This document shows positions 36,975 to 46,281 of a stretch of 64,000 bases of DNA, in pieces. The first letter of the stretch is position 1. Each line of letters begins with the position of its first letter. The DNA comes from Bin55 sp965205965 (GTDB lineage Bacteria; Pseudomonadota; Gammaproteobacteria; Pseudomonadales; Azotimanducaceae): positions 1,396,303-1,460,302 of the forward strand of contig CBDBHT010000008.1 in the NCBI GenBank assembly GCA_965205965.1, read 5' to 3'. Below the pieces are notes generated by a model. It was not told the origin of the DNA and did no database searches. It saw only the letters and a list, made by a program, of their open reading frames with translations. Both the position numbers and the translations under genes were made by a program.

Positions 36975-38156
36975 TTAGGGAAGGTCTGAACAAGCTCGTT
37001 CAAGACCGGGAAATTGCTGATAGAGGCTGAGAATCTATCCGATGGGACGTTTTGGCTGTGCCCTATCGCCTCTGGAGCTCGATTTCCTCCCGATTTCATC
37101 GCCTGACGCGATCTGCAGGCGGATTCATCCCGCGTCAGGTCGCTACGCGGCGGCCAGCAATCAGCAGATTAGTGAACCCCAGCAGCAACGCCAGCCGTTG
37201 CGTGTTTTTGGCCAGACCCCGATAGCGCACCTTGGCGTATCCGAAGTGCCGCTTCACGTACAGGAACGGATGCTCCACTTTGGCACGCACTGAGGCCTTG
37301 CACTTCTCTCGCATCCTCGCAGGGTCGTCCGGTGCCAGTCGGCGGCGCACCCCGGACGCATCGCCACCTGCCAAGCCACCTTCGATCCCTGGAACTCCGG
37401 ACGTTTGTCGATGCCTTGATATCCTGCATCGCCCCAAACCGCCGTCTCGCCTCCGTGTAACAGCCGGTGTGCCTGAGCCAGATCCGACGCGTGGGCCGCC
37501 GTGGTGGCCACACTATGTGTCAGACCCGATGTCGCATCCACACCGATATGCGCCTTCATGCCGAAATGCCACTGGTTGCCTTTCTTTGCCTGATGCATCT
37601 CCGGATCCCGCTCCTGCCGCCGGTTCTTCGTTGACGATGGTGCCTCGATCAGGGTCGCATCCACGATCGTTCCCTGCTTCATGCGATGACCACAGGATGC
37701 CAGATGCGCGTTGATGGCTCCGAACAACCCCTCGCCCAGATCATGCTTCTCCAGCAAGTGCCGGAAGTTCAGGATCGTCGTCTCATCCGGCAGCGCATCC
37801 GTCAGTCGCAATCCCACAAACCGACGCACGGACTCCGCCTCGTAGAGCAGATCCTCCATCCCCGGATCACTCAGGTTATAGAACAACTGCACGCAATGAA
37901 CCCGCAGCATCACGCCCAGCGGGTACGGCTGCCGACCGCAGCCGGCCCTTCGGATAGAACGGCTCGATCCGACCTTCCAGTCGTTCCCAGGGGATCAGCT
38001 GCTCCATCCGCTCCAAGAAAGAGCTCCCGCCGTGTGCGACGCTTCTTCCGATCGTATTCCAACTCCGCAAAGGTCAATGGCCCCATAACTGATCTATCCC
38101 ATGCTCGAAGATTTCACCCATTATGCCAGATGTCGACTTATTCAGACCTTCCTTAG
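36975..38156 (-). mobile_element. IS5-family element (IS5 subgroup)
   Basis: The element covers 36979-38152 (1174 bp). Termini GGAAGGTCTGAACAAG and complement GGAAGGTCTGAATAAG are inverted repeats close to the IS5 consensus. The 4-bp target duplication TTAG (36975-36978, 38153-38156) fits the YTAR preference. It sits exactly at the TTAG next to the IS1380 terminus. Confidence 0.92.
37135..38085 (-). pseudogene. IS5-family transposase with several frameshifts
   Basis: Starts MGPLTFAELEYDRKKRRTRR at 38085. Clearly homologous to E. coli IS5 InsH: MEQLIPWERLEGRIEPFYPK, QGTIVDATLIEAPSSTKNRR (first Asp), GNQWHFGMKAHIGVDATSGL, VWGDAGYQGIDKR (second Asp) and VRAKVEHPFLYVKRHFGYAK (Glu). Frame changes near 38020, 37900 and 37370-37440 disable it. 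Confidence 0.9.
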
Positions 38157-38162
38157 CATGAT

Positions 38163-38744
38163 CTACTCAAAGGTCAGACCTAAACCCAAATACCGGTTGC
38201 AACCTGCAAACGCCGGATCATTAGGAAGACTTACGAATCCATCAATCGCTTTTCCCGGGGTGATTCTGAGATAACCGAGTGGGCCGGATTCAGTCTCTTT
38301 TCCAAAATGCTCAATAAGACGTTCACACATCCTCATTCCATCGCGACCACCCATGAGGTAGTAGAATCCCAGATGTTTGGGTGTGCCCAGTGGCCTGCCC
38401 CACATGAGGATTGCACCACCCCGATAATTAACTCCAGCCCTTAAACCAGCATTGGTGCTACCCAAATAAGGCTTAAGGTTGTTCACACTCAAATAGTATA
38501 TTTCACCATACCGTTGGTATCCACCATGTTCCTTCTTGTACCGCTGTGCAGCTTGTTGCAGCAGCCGTATCTCGGCTAGTATCGTCCTCATATAAGCTTC
38601 CTCTCTGATCATGGTGTACGTGCCCCACACGCCAGTTAAGACCCCCACCAAGATGATGAGTGCAATCAGAAGTTCAGCTATCGAGTAGCCATTCCGCTTG
38701 GGCGGAAGACACCTTAGATGAGGGTTATCCAATCGCTTGGTCAT
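38163..38744 (-). CDS. Type IV prepilin-like protein
   Basis: 193 residues from ATG 38744. A short basic leader (MTKRLDNPHLRCLPPKRNG) ends in glycine before YSIAELLIALIILVGVLTGV: the prepilin cleavage pattern G|YSIAE with the conserved Glu at +5 and a hydrophobic helix. Consistent with a pilin or pseudopilin processed by a PilD-type peptidase. After it, IRLLQQAAQRYKKEHGGY is the usual alpha-helix. C106-ish and later cysteines (RMCERL, FAGCNRYLG) could form the C-terminal disulfide loop. The frame runs upstream into IS sequence, so ATG 38744 is preferred. No pilus assembly genes are nearby. It ends within 11 bases of the IS5 duplication. Confidence 0.72.
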   Translation of the reverse strand: MTKRLDNPHLRCLPPKRNGYSIAELLIALIILVGVLTGVWGTYTMIREEAYMRTILAEIRLLQQAAQRYKKEHGGYQRYGEIYYLSVNNLKPYLGSTNAGLRAGVNYRGGAILMWGRPLGTPKHLGFYYLMGGRDGMRMCERLIEHFGKETESGPLGYLRITPGKAIDGFVSLPNDPAFAGCNRYLGLGLTFE

Positions 38745-38824
38745 GACGGGCTTCTTCCTGTTCCGTCTGATGAATTCAAAGATAGATACCCGCCAAGGAA
38801 ATTGATAGGGACTAAGGGAACGGT

Positions 38825-39708
38825 CAGCAATTCCCCGTATAGCCCAAACTCCGCTATGCGTGTGGACTTTGTGGATCGGCTTTCGCGATAATGGAGGCAT
38901 GGACCTATCCTCCGGGGCCGAGGATAGGTTTGTTTGACATATGGTTTTACTTAACATGCGAGATATCCAAGAATGGATGCGTTGAAGTTGCACAAGGGCG
39001 TGAGCAAACCCGGCCTGCTTCGGGAGGTTTTTGATTCGGTCGTTGAGAAGGTTTGCGGGCGGAAATTTTCGACGGGCGCGTGTCTGATGTCAGGGCTGGT
39101 GGTGTTTCTGAAGCAGCACGGCTCGCTGCTGCAATTTGATCGGTGGATGCGGAAGCGCATTTGCGCCATCTGTACGAACCAAGATGCATCCGCGCGACCC
39201 AGCATCTCCTGCAGATGATCTAGCAACTGTGTTGACCAAACAAAGCAACGACGTTTAAAGACGAAAGAGAGTTCCTGCAAATTAATGAAGCTATCAGCCG
39301 GACACCCGGAGCCTTCGAAATCGATATTCCGATACTCTCGCCGAAGACACACGCTGACAAGGTCATTTTGGACTTTGGATCGTCATACCCTTGTACTTTA
39401 TCCATAAAACAACCAAAGTATTAACTATCAACGGTTATGGTATAGATACCAATTCTCATGACAAGCGCAATATAATGTAAATATTATCGGCAATATTTGC
39501 ATAGATTATTATTTATTCCATTTTCCATCGCAATAAGATCGCCAAATATGTCTATGCCGCGTAAGCAACGTGATATTGTTTATAATGATAGTTGTATACT
39601 TTTCCGACTTAACGATACGATGCCACAGGGACCACTGTCCGAAGGGTTCCCGCTACATCCAGAAAGTCCAGACGAATAGCGGAGTTTGGGCTATACGGGG
39701 AATTGCTG
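38825..39708. repeat. 884-bp segment bounded by a perfect 31-bp inverted repeat
   Basis: 38825-38855 and 39678-39708 are perfect inverted repeats, and similarity extends imperfectly inward for ~25 more bases. The outer 17 bases match the terminus of the element at 23138-24818 (CAGCAATTCCCCGTATAG). Inside on the plus strand is the N-terminal transposase scrap (38973-39230). No target duplication is seen. Either two opposed IS 5' ends or a deletion derivative. Confidence 0.7.
38973..39230 (+). pseudogene. N-terminal transposase scrap related to the 23.1-24.8 kb element
   Basis: MDALKLHKGVSKPGLLREVF and VCGRKFSTGACLMSGLVVFL match the first ~75 residues of the transposase at 24.68 kb (MGALKLRKDVSKPG..., VCGRKFSTGDCLMSGLAVFL). 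It degenerates after FDRWMRK. Its distance from the terminus at 38825 (148 bases) matches the full element (142 bases), so it is that element's 5' end. Confidence 0.75.
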
Positions 39709-40162
39709 TAGGCCAAATCCCCTTCGGAAAGCCACTCCCTCAGGTCGACCGTAAGCAGTAACTGTTGATCCGGATGGTAAGGCCGCTAACGCGTACCCAC
39801 CGTGTCGTCTACCGTCATAGAGTAAGGAGGATGCACCGCATCCTAGCGTACGCATATCCATCCTCAAAGCCAAACCACCCGCCACATTTCTCCGGCGCAG
39901 ACTGCCGGCTGACATTGCTCGATCTGGCACGATGATGGTAATTTCAGTGTCGACTTGATCACCAACCTAAATCAATTGCCGCATCAATTGATCCTTGATA
40001 TATTCGTCAAGTGGCTTCATCGCACATATAAACTTTTGGAGAGAGTTATCTATCAGCGTCAGTCGATAAGAGACGTTCCAAATCCCCGTTGTCCGCCCGA
40101 AAATGAGCATGTTGGTTTCCGTCCATCAAGCTAATTCCGCGTGACATTTACTCTCATGCCTA
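39231..40162. other. Intergenic / decayed region, no gene recognised
   Basis: AT-richer than the IS blocks, with only short frames lacking domains or ribosome sites. Contains the right arm of the 31-bp repeat (39678-39708). Around 39885-39915 the string GGCGCAGACTGCCGG recurs at 61977, marking another dispersed IS-edge remnant. No RNA gene seen. Confidence 0.5.
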
Positions 40163-40176
40163 GTAGGCCATCACTT

Positions 40177-41167
40177 TTATATTGATGGGTAAAGTGATTT
40201 CAGTTTGATCTGTGCGGCGGCGGTCGTGAATCGCCGGTCCACTCGCACGGCGTCGCGGTTCCTTCGCTCCTGCCAAGCATCGACTTCACGGCGTAGGGTT
40301 TCGCGGTCGGGCAGACGACGGTTCAGGCATGGGCCGACCATCGCACCGATCTCAATCTCGGCCATGTTCAGCCAGCTGCCGTGCTTGGGCGTATAGTGGA
40401 TCTCCAGACGCTCGGCGGTGCGCCGCGCCTCGGCCGGCTCGAACGCCTCGTAGAACGAAGCCGGGGCATGCGTGTTCAAGTTGTCCATGACCAGCACGAT
40501 ACGCTTATCCGGGTAGTCTTCGTCCACCAACCGTTGGATCTGCCGTGCCCAGTCGACTTTCGTGCGTTGCTTCGTCACGTCCACGCGTCGCCAACCTTCC
40601 AATGGTGCGAACAGCATAAACAGGTTGCTCACACCGTTACGTTCGTACTCGTAGTCGTACGCCTCGGGTGCTCCGGGTTTGGCCGGCCGCGGAACCCGCA
40701 CTTCCTTCACCTGCTGCCGATGGGTCTCGTCCATGCACACCAGCACCTCATCATCCTGGTATTCCCGATGATACACCTCCAGGATGTCCTCCATGGCGTA
40801 CGCAAACTGCGCATCCGACTTCGGGGGAATGCACCAGCATGGCTTCAACCACGGTTCAAGGTCGTTTTTTTTAGCGTACGACGAACCGTCTCCCGCCTCC
40901 CCATAACAGAACCTTCGCACGCCGGTTCAACTGCTCCTTCCGGTTCAGAGCCACCTCCAGTCCCTCCTCCACACAACGCCGACGCACTCGCACCACCGTC
41001 GCTACCCCAATGCCCAGGGCCCTCCGCAATCTCACCGTCCATCCGCCATCCTCCCGACATTCATCGCACTGCAACAGAATACGCCCATGCGTCTGCTTCC
41101 GGGCTGATACCCGACCCTTCGTCGTTAGTGCCTTCAACTCTTCGCGTTCCTCCGCCGTCAACTTCAC
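40177..41167 (-). pseudogene. IS630-family transposase (type 1), internally deleted
   Basis: N-terminal helix-turn-helix part: MKLTAEEREELKALTTKGR and RRALGIGVATVVRVRRRCVE. The linker of ~40 residues between LNRKEQLNRR and ETVRRTLKK is deleted and out of frame. The catalytic part is intact: VLVCMDETHRQQV (first Asp), RIVLVMDNLNTHAPASFYE (second Asp) and IHYTPKHGSWLNMAEIE (Glu). A run of eight A bases near 40865 lies where IS630 elements commonly shift frame. Confidence 0.85.
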
Positions 41168-41181
41168 CCGATACCTCTTGC

Positions 41182-42340
41182 TAGTAGTTTAACTAGTTTT
41201 AATTTTCGGGTATAGATGCTTCAGTTTGGTGCGCGCGTCGTCGACGCTGAGCTGCCAGTCGACCCCGGTCTGTTCGCGATTGCGCTCCTTGGCCCAGGCC
41301 GCCGTCTCCGACGTGACCAAAGCCCTGCTCTCGATCCGGCGATCCAGGCACTGGCGGTGCAACGCACTGAACTCCAGTTCCGCAACGTTCAGCCAGCTCC
41401 CGTGTTTCGGCGTGTGCACCAAGTGGATGCGGTCGTTCAGCCGACTGGCTTCGGCCGCCGGGAACGCGGCAGATTCGCCAGTGCGCGCACTTGCTTCGCC
41501 CAATCCAACGTCGTGCGCCGTTTGGTGACGGCCACCGTCCGCCAGCCGGATAGCGGCTCGCCGAACATCCACACCGTGCATGCTCCCCGGCGGAGGTAGT
41601 GGGCGTCGTACTTCTCCGGCGACCCGGGGCGTACTGGCAACTTCTCGCGGACTTCCGCCACAAGCTGCTTGCTCATCTCGTCCATGCACACCACCGGATT
41701 CCGCGGGTCGTACGGCCGCTGGTATACCTTGAGCACCCGCTCCATGCCGGCCACGAAAGGGTGGCTTTGCTGCTTCGGAATGCACCACATTTCCCGCCGC
41801 CACGGTTTCAATTCGTTTTTTTTAACGCCTGCCGCACAGTCTCCTCGCAAATCGATTCGACCACTTCAAGCCGCACCAGCTCTTCCGCCAGCAGCTTCAC
41901 GGTCCACCGAACGCGGCCTTCCGGTGGAACCGAACAGGCCACCTGAACCAGACGCGCTTCCTTCTCCCCATCCAGCTTCTTCGGCACCGGAGGCAACGGC
42001 CGAGGCCTACGCTCCAGAGCCACCATCGGCCCCTGCTCCACGGCCCGCCGACGCACATGCTGGCAGGTCCGCTCCGTCACCCCCAGCGCATACACCACCT
42101 GCCCGTCCGTCAGTGCCGGGCCAGCGACCCCCTGATCCACAGCCAGCAGAATCCGTGCACGCTGCAGCTTCGTCGCCGACACCGCACGACGCGTGCTCGA
42201 CTTCAGCACCGCTTCCAACTCATCCCGCTCATCCTGAGCTAACTCCACCATGTATTGCTTCGGCATCGAATCCTCCTGATCCCAGAACCCCTTCCACTCC
42301 ACTATTATAAACACGTATTGTTAGAACGGGCAGCCTACTA
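41182..42340 (-). mobile_element. IS630-family element (type 2), copy 1, nested in type 1
   Basis: The element covers 41184-42338 (1155 bp), flanked by TA on both sides (41182-41183, 42339-42340). Termini GTAGTTTAACTAG and complement GTAGGCTGCCCG. The target, the type-1 leader around CTTGCTAGTCATCC, is split by the insertion; a related leader lies at 61.93-61.97 kb. Confidence 0.85.
41189..42266 (-). pseudogene. IS630-family transposase (type 2), copy 1, with 76-bp deletion
   Basis: MPKQYMVELAQDERDELEAV starts at 42266; a helix-turn-helix and linker follow to VRQALKK. At an A8 run (41819-41826) the second frame begins: NELKPWRREMWCIP, PVVCMDEMSKQLVAEVREKL. The stretch with the second Asp (LVCDNLNTHSGD in copies 2 and 3) is lost through a 76-bp deletion between two CGGGAACGCGGC repeats, changing frame. 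HLVHTPKHGSWLNVAELEF (Glu) remains. Confidence 0.87.
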
Positions 42341-42429
42341 GTCATCCAGAACTCTCCTTGTTCATCGGGACATCCGAAAACACCCATCATACCCTACTAA
42401 CCTGTCAATTCAATGGAGGTGGGCTACTA

Positions 42430-42618
42430 GGTTTAGCTCTGACTTGACTTGTAATGCTCATTAGGTCTCCCTTTGGTGAACTATGTAGTGCCTGTCAGAA
42501 AACCCCTTAACGTCTGTATAAGCAATGGAGTTAAAAGTAGGCTCTTATGTAGTTTTATGTTGAGAATGACTAACAAGCAGCTATAATATGCGCTGGTTCA
42601 ATAGGTTGAGGAAAACCA
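42430..42618. other. IS1595 leader region
   Basis: 189 bases between the IS630 edge and the IS1595 transposase. GTGCCTGTCAGAAAACCCC at ~42490 is a plausible left terminus for an IS1595 element, but I could not find its inverted partner to the right of 43677. Confidence 0.35.
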
Positions 42619-43677
42619 ATGAGTCCCCGCAAATTCAAGGAGATTCTAGACCAGATTCCCAGGCTGACCCCAGTGCAGAAGCAGAGGCTGATGCACGGGG
42701 TCCAGACATCGGTCAAGTGCGACGAACTGCCTGAACCCGTTCGTCAACGGGAAGCGGAGTTGGACCGACTGCGAGTATGTACGCATTACGGTTCCTCAGG
42801 GTCGGTGCGTCACGGGAAGTCGGCAGGCTTGTGTCGATTTCGTTGCCGTTCGGCATCGTGCGGACGAACCTTTCACGCGCTGACTGGGCCCCATCTTGCT
42901 GGCTTGAGGCACAAGTCGAAGTGGTCGGTATTCGAAGGGTGTTTGCGAGATCGGCTGACGCTGCATCAGCCAGCCGAGCGATGCGGGATCTCTTACCGAA
43001 CCGCATTCTTGTGGCGACATCGCTTGCTTGGCAAGCAGCAGAAAGGCTCGAAACTCCAAGGCATCGTGGAGATGGACGAGACCTACTTTCTGGAGAGCTG
43101 CAAGGGAGATCGCTCATTAACGGAGCGTCGCCTTCCGCGCGAGCGAGGAGGCAATCTGGCGACGTCTGCGCGCTTGGCGATCACCGCTTGGCGTCGCCTT
43201 CCGCGCGAGCGAGGAGGCAATCGCGGGCACCGGGGTCTGGTGTCGGACCAGCGGCCTGTCTTGACGGCAGTGTCTCGCGGCGGGCCGACTGATATGGAAG
43301 CTCTCCCATCGACGGCGGGGACGAACATCGCTCCGGTAATGTCGGAAGGGCTGGCCGAAGATGGCGTGTGTGTCACCGATGGACATCCCAGCTACGCCAT
43401 GGCAAGCCGGAGCCCGAACATGCACCAGGAAGTGGTGCGCGTCAGCCGACGTGAAGCTCGCCGCGGGAGTTGGCATCTCAACACTGTTAACCAGCGTCAC
43501 ATGACCATGAAGAAGCGATGGCTGAACCATCACCACCGCGGGGTCTCCACACGCTACCTGAACCACTACATGCACTGGTTGATGCGATCGGAATTCAAGC
43601 TTGAACAATCGATTGAAGCGGACTTCCTTTCACCTCATTTGGCTAAGCTATACACAAGTAGATACATAAGAGCCTAA
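42619..43677 (+). CDS. IS1595-family (ISXO2-like) transposase with internal 66-bp duplication
   Basis: 352 residues. N-terminal zinc-ribbon-like region (CTHYGSSGSVRHG, CRSASCGRTFHALTG; one expected Cys is Tyr), helix-turn-helix LTLHQPAERCGISYRTAFLW, then the DDE core starting VEMDETYFLESCKGDR. In the usual RKPRKRGGK-like loop, the block RRLPRERGGN occurs twice 22 residues apart, caused by a 31-bp direct repeat (43125 and 43191). The insertion is in frame, so the ORF is open, but activity is doubtful. CVTDGHPSYA and HLNTVNQRHMTMKKRW contain later catalytic residues. Confidence 0.82.
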   Translation: MSPRKFKEILDQIPRLTPVQKQRLMHGVQTSVKCDELPEPVRQREAELDRLRVCTHYGSSGSVRHGKSAGLCRFRCRSASCGRTFHALTGPHLAGLRHKSKWSVFEGCLRDRLTLHQPAERCGISYRTAFLWRHRLLGKQQKGSKLQGIVEMDETYFLESCKGDRSLTERRLPRERGGNLATSARLAITAWRRLPRERGGNRGHRGLVSDQRPVLTAVSRGGPTDMEALPSTAGTNIAPVMSEGLAEDGVCVTDGHPSYAMASRSPNMHQEVVRVSRREARRGSWHLNTVNQRHMTMKKRWLNHHHRGVSTRYLNHYMHWLMRSEFKLEQSIEADFLSPHLAKLYTSRYIRA

Positions 43678-43858
43678 AAGTATGTTTTGTGATATTGATG
43701 ATCGCGAAGACGTGTGGTGGTTTGCTCGAACCTTCGTAGTCTCGCTACATTCCAACTAGCGCACTACCAAAAAACCATAAATCTTCTCGGTACACCACAG
43801 ATCATAAAGAACCTCGTAGTTCAAATTATTATCGCGATAAAAAGGGGGCTTTCAGACC

Positions 43859-45094
43859 TAGTAGGCTACCAATTCTAACAATACGTGTTTATAATAGTGG
43901 ACTGGAAGGGGTTCTGAGATCAGGAGGATGCGATGCCGAAGCAATACATGGTGGAGTTAGCTTAGGATGAGCGGGATGAGTTGGAAGCGGTGCTGAAGTC
44001 GAGCACGCGTCGTGCGGTGTCGGCGACGAAGCTGCAGCGTGCACGGATTCTGCTGGCCGTGGATCAGGGGGCACTGGCCCGGCACTGACGGACATGCAGG
44101 TGGTGGATGCGCTTGGGGTGACGGAGCGGACCTGCCAGCACGTGCGTCGGCGTGCGGTGGAGCAGGGTCCGATGAAGGCTCTGGAGCGCAGGCCTCGGCC
44201 GTTGCCTCCGGTGCCGAAGAAGCTGGACGGGGAGAAGGAAGCGCGTCTGGTTCAGGTGGCCTGTTCGGTTCCACCGGAAGGCCGCGTTCGGTGGACCGTG
44301 AAGATGCTGGCGGAAGAGCTGGTGCGGCTTGAAGTGGGTTCGAATCGATTTGCGAGGAGACCGTGCGGAAGGCGTTAAAAAAAGAATTGAAACCATGGCG
44401 GCGGGAAATGTGGTGCATTCCGAAGAAGCAAAGCCATCATTTCGTGGCCGGCATGGAGCGGGTGCTCAAAGTATACCGGCGGCCGTACGACCCGCGGTAT
44501 CCGGTGGTGTGCATGGACGAGATGAGCAAGCAGCTCGTGGCAGAAGTCCGCGAGAAGTTGCCGGTACGCCCCGGGTCGCCGGAGAAGTACGACGCCCACT
44601 ACCTCCGCCGGGGAGCATGCACACAGTTTGGATGTTCGGCGAGCCGCTATCCGGCTGGCGGACGGTGGCTGTCACCAAACGGCGCACGACGTTGGATTGG
44701 GCGCAGCAAGTGCGCGCGCTGGCGAATCTGCCGCGTTACCGGGATGCGGAAAGCATCACGCTGGTGTGCGACAACTTGAACACCCACAGCGGTGACTCGT
44801 TCTACGCCGCGTTCCCAGCAGCCGAAACCAGTCGGCTGAACGACCGCATCCACTTGGTGCACACGCCGAAACACGGGAGCTGGCTGAACGTTGCGGAACT
44901 GGAGTTCAGTGCGTTGCACCGCCAGTGCCTGGATCGCGGGATCGAGAGCAGGGCTTTGGTCACGCCGGAAACGGCGGCCTGGGCCGAGGAGCGCAATCGC
45001 GAACAGACCGGGGTCAACTGGCAGCTCAGCGTCGACGACGCGCGCACCAAACTGAATCATCTATACCCGAAAATTAAAACTGGTTAGACTACTA
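43859..45094 (+). mobile_element. IS630-family element (type 2), copy 2
   Basis: The element covers 43861-45092 (1232 bp) with TA duplications at 43859-43860 and 45093-45094. Termini GTAGGCTACCAATTC and complement GTAGTCTAACCAGTTT. It ends 63 bases before hemB, so it may have separated hemB from its original promoter. Confidence 0.88.
43933..45087 (+). pseudogene. IS630-family transposase (type 2), copy 2, nonsense and frameshifts
   Basis: Codon 11 is TAG where the other copies have CAG (VELAQDERDE). A further frame break occurs near 44075 and extra bases near 44337. The poly-A run is A7 here instead of A8. The second half is complete: PVVCMDEMSKQLVAEVREKL, LVCDNLNTHSGDSFYAAFPA, HLVHTPKHGSWLNVAELEF. 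Not active as it stands. Confidence 0.88.
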
Positions 45095-45157
45095 GGTACA
45101 TCGACGGGTTTCAGTCTTTGAGCGATTAGTGCGATAATTAAGTTCTCTTCAGACCAG

Positions 45158-46165
45158 ATGCGTACGATGACAGCTAAGTACCCGCAGACTCGCATGCGAC
45201 GCAATCGTTCCGATGAGTTCGTGCGCCGTCTTGTCCGCGAGCATGACATCACAATCAATGACCTGATTTATCCAATCTTCATTGTTGAGGGATCCGGTGT
45301 TCGACGACCGATAGATTCCATGCCAGGAATCGAGTACTTAAGCATCGATGAATTAACAAACGAAGTGCAGCTGCTACATACGCTCAATGTCCCTGCAATA
45401 GCACTCTTTCCCCGCATTGATTCGTCCCTTAAAGATGTATCAGGATCTGAAAGCATCAATCCAAGCGGCCTAATTCCCCGAGCCATCAGCGCAGTAAAGG
45501 ACGCGTGTCCAGACCTCGGTGTAATTACTGACGCGGCATTAGACCCATACACTTCGCACGGCCATGACGGAGTCCTTGACGAATCCGGTTACGTGCTCAA
45601 TGACCAAACGATCGGAATTCTCATTGAACAAGCTCGTGTCTGCGCTCAAGCTGGTTCTGACGTGATCGCACCATCGGACATGATGGATGGGCGAATAGGT
45701 GCCATCCGAGAAATGCTCGAAAAAAACGGATACGTCAATACCAAGATTATGGCGTATTCCGCCAAGTACGCTTCCGCGTACTATGGGCCGTTCCGCGACG
45801 CGGTAGGCTCTGCATCCTCCCTCGGAACGAGCAGTAAAGCAACTTACCAAATGGATGCCGGAAATAGCGACGAGGCGGTGCGAGAAGTCGCTTTAGATAT
45901 CCAAGAAGGTGCGGATATCGTAATGGTAAAGCCGGGCATGCCTTATCTTGACGTGATCCGACGCGTCAAGGATACGTTTGCAGTACCAACTTTCGCCTAC
46001 CAAGTAAGCGGTGAATATTCGATGCTCATGGCCGCCATTGAGAACGGGTGGTTGGATGAGAAAGTCATTCTAGAAACGCTGCTCTGCTTCAAACGCGCTG
46101 GAGCAGACGGAATTTTTACGTACTTTGGGAAACGTGTTGCGGAAATGCTTGCACAAGCGTCGTGA
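45158..46165 (+). CDS. hemB: Delta-aminolevulinic acid dehydratase (porphobilinogen synthase)
   Basis: 335 residues; condenses two 5-aminolevulinates to porphobilinogen. Schiff-base lysines K203 (MAYSAKYASAYYGPF) and K258 (IVMVKPGMPYLD). The metal-site segment is DAALDPYTSHGHDG (125-138), lacking the Cys triad of zinc enzymes and matching the Asp-rich, magnesium-type HemB. MRRNRSDEFVRRLVRE is the usual N-terminus. It stands alone on the plus strand, 63 bases after an IS630, and diverges in function but not distance from hemCDXY ~1.7 kb downstream. Confidence 0.96.
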   Translation: MRTMTAKYPQTRMRRNRSDEFVRRLVREHDITINDLIYPIFIVEGSGVRRPIDSMPGIEYLSIDELTNEVQLLHTLNVPAIALFPRIDSSLKDVSGSESINPSGLIPRAISAVKDACPDLGVITDAALDPYTSHGHDGVLDESGYVLNDQTIGILIEQARVCAQAGSDVIAPSDMMDGRIGAIREMLEKNGYVNTKIMAYSAKYASAYYGPFRDAVGSASSLGTSSKATYQMDAGNSDEAVREVALDIQEGADIVMVKPGMPYLDVIRRVKDTFAVPTFAYQVSGEYSMLMAAIENGWLDEKVILETLLCFKRAGADGIFTYFGKRVAEMLAQAS

Positions 46166-46281
46166 GTTCAACTTGCGTATGACGCCCTGACCGCAAGATA
46201 CGCTTCTACGCGGGGCTTGTCTCCGGGTACCGTATACTCGCAGTGCACCAGCAATCGCAACGGCAAGTGAATAGCATATCC

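Larger units (their letters stand above)
40161..42429 (-). mobile_element. IS630-family element (type 1), host to a nested IS630
   Basis: Outer TA duplications at 40161-40162 and 42428-42429; termini GTAGGCCATCAC and complement GTAGCCCACCTC. The transposase reads on the minus strand. A second IS630 (41184-42338) is inserted in its 5' leader at a TA. Without the insert it is ~1.1 kb. Confidence 0.78.

Noticed and set aside
43861..45092. IS630 copy as a deliberate promoter donor for hemB
   Set aside because: It ends 63 bases before hemB in the same orientation, but no outward promoter is recognisable and nothing shows it drives hemB.
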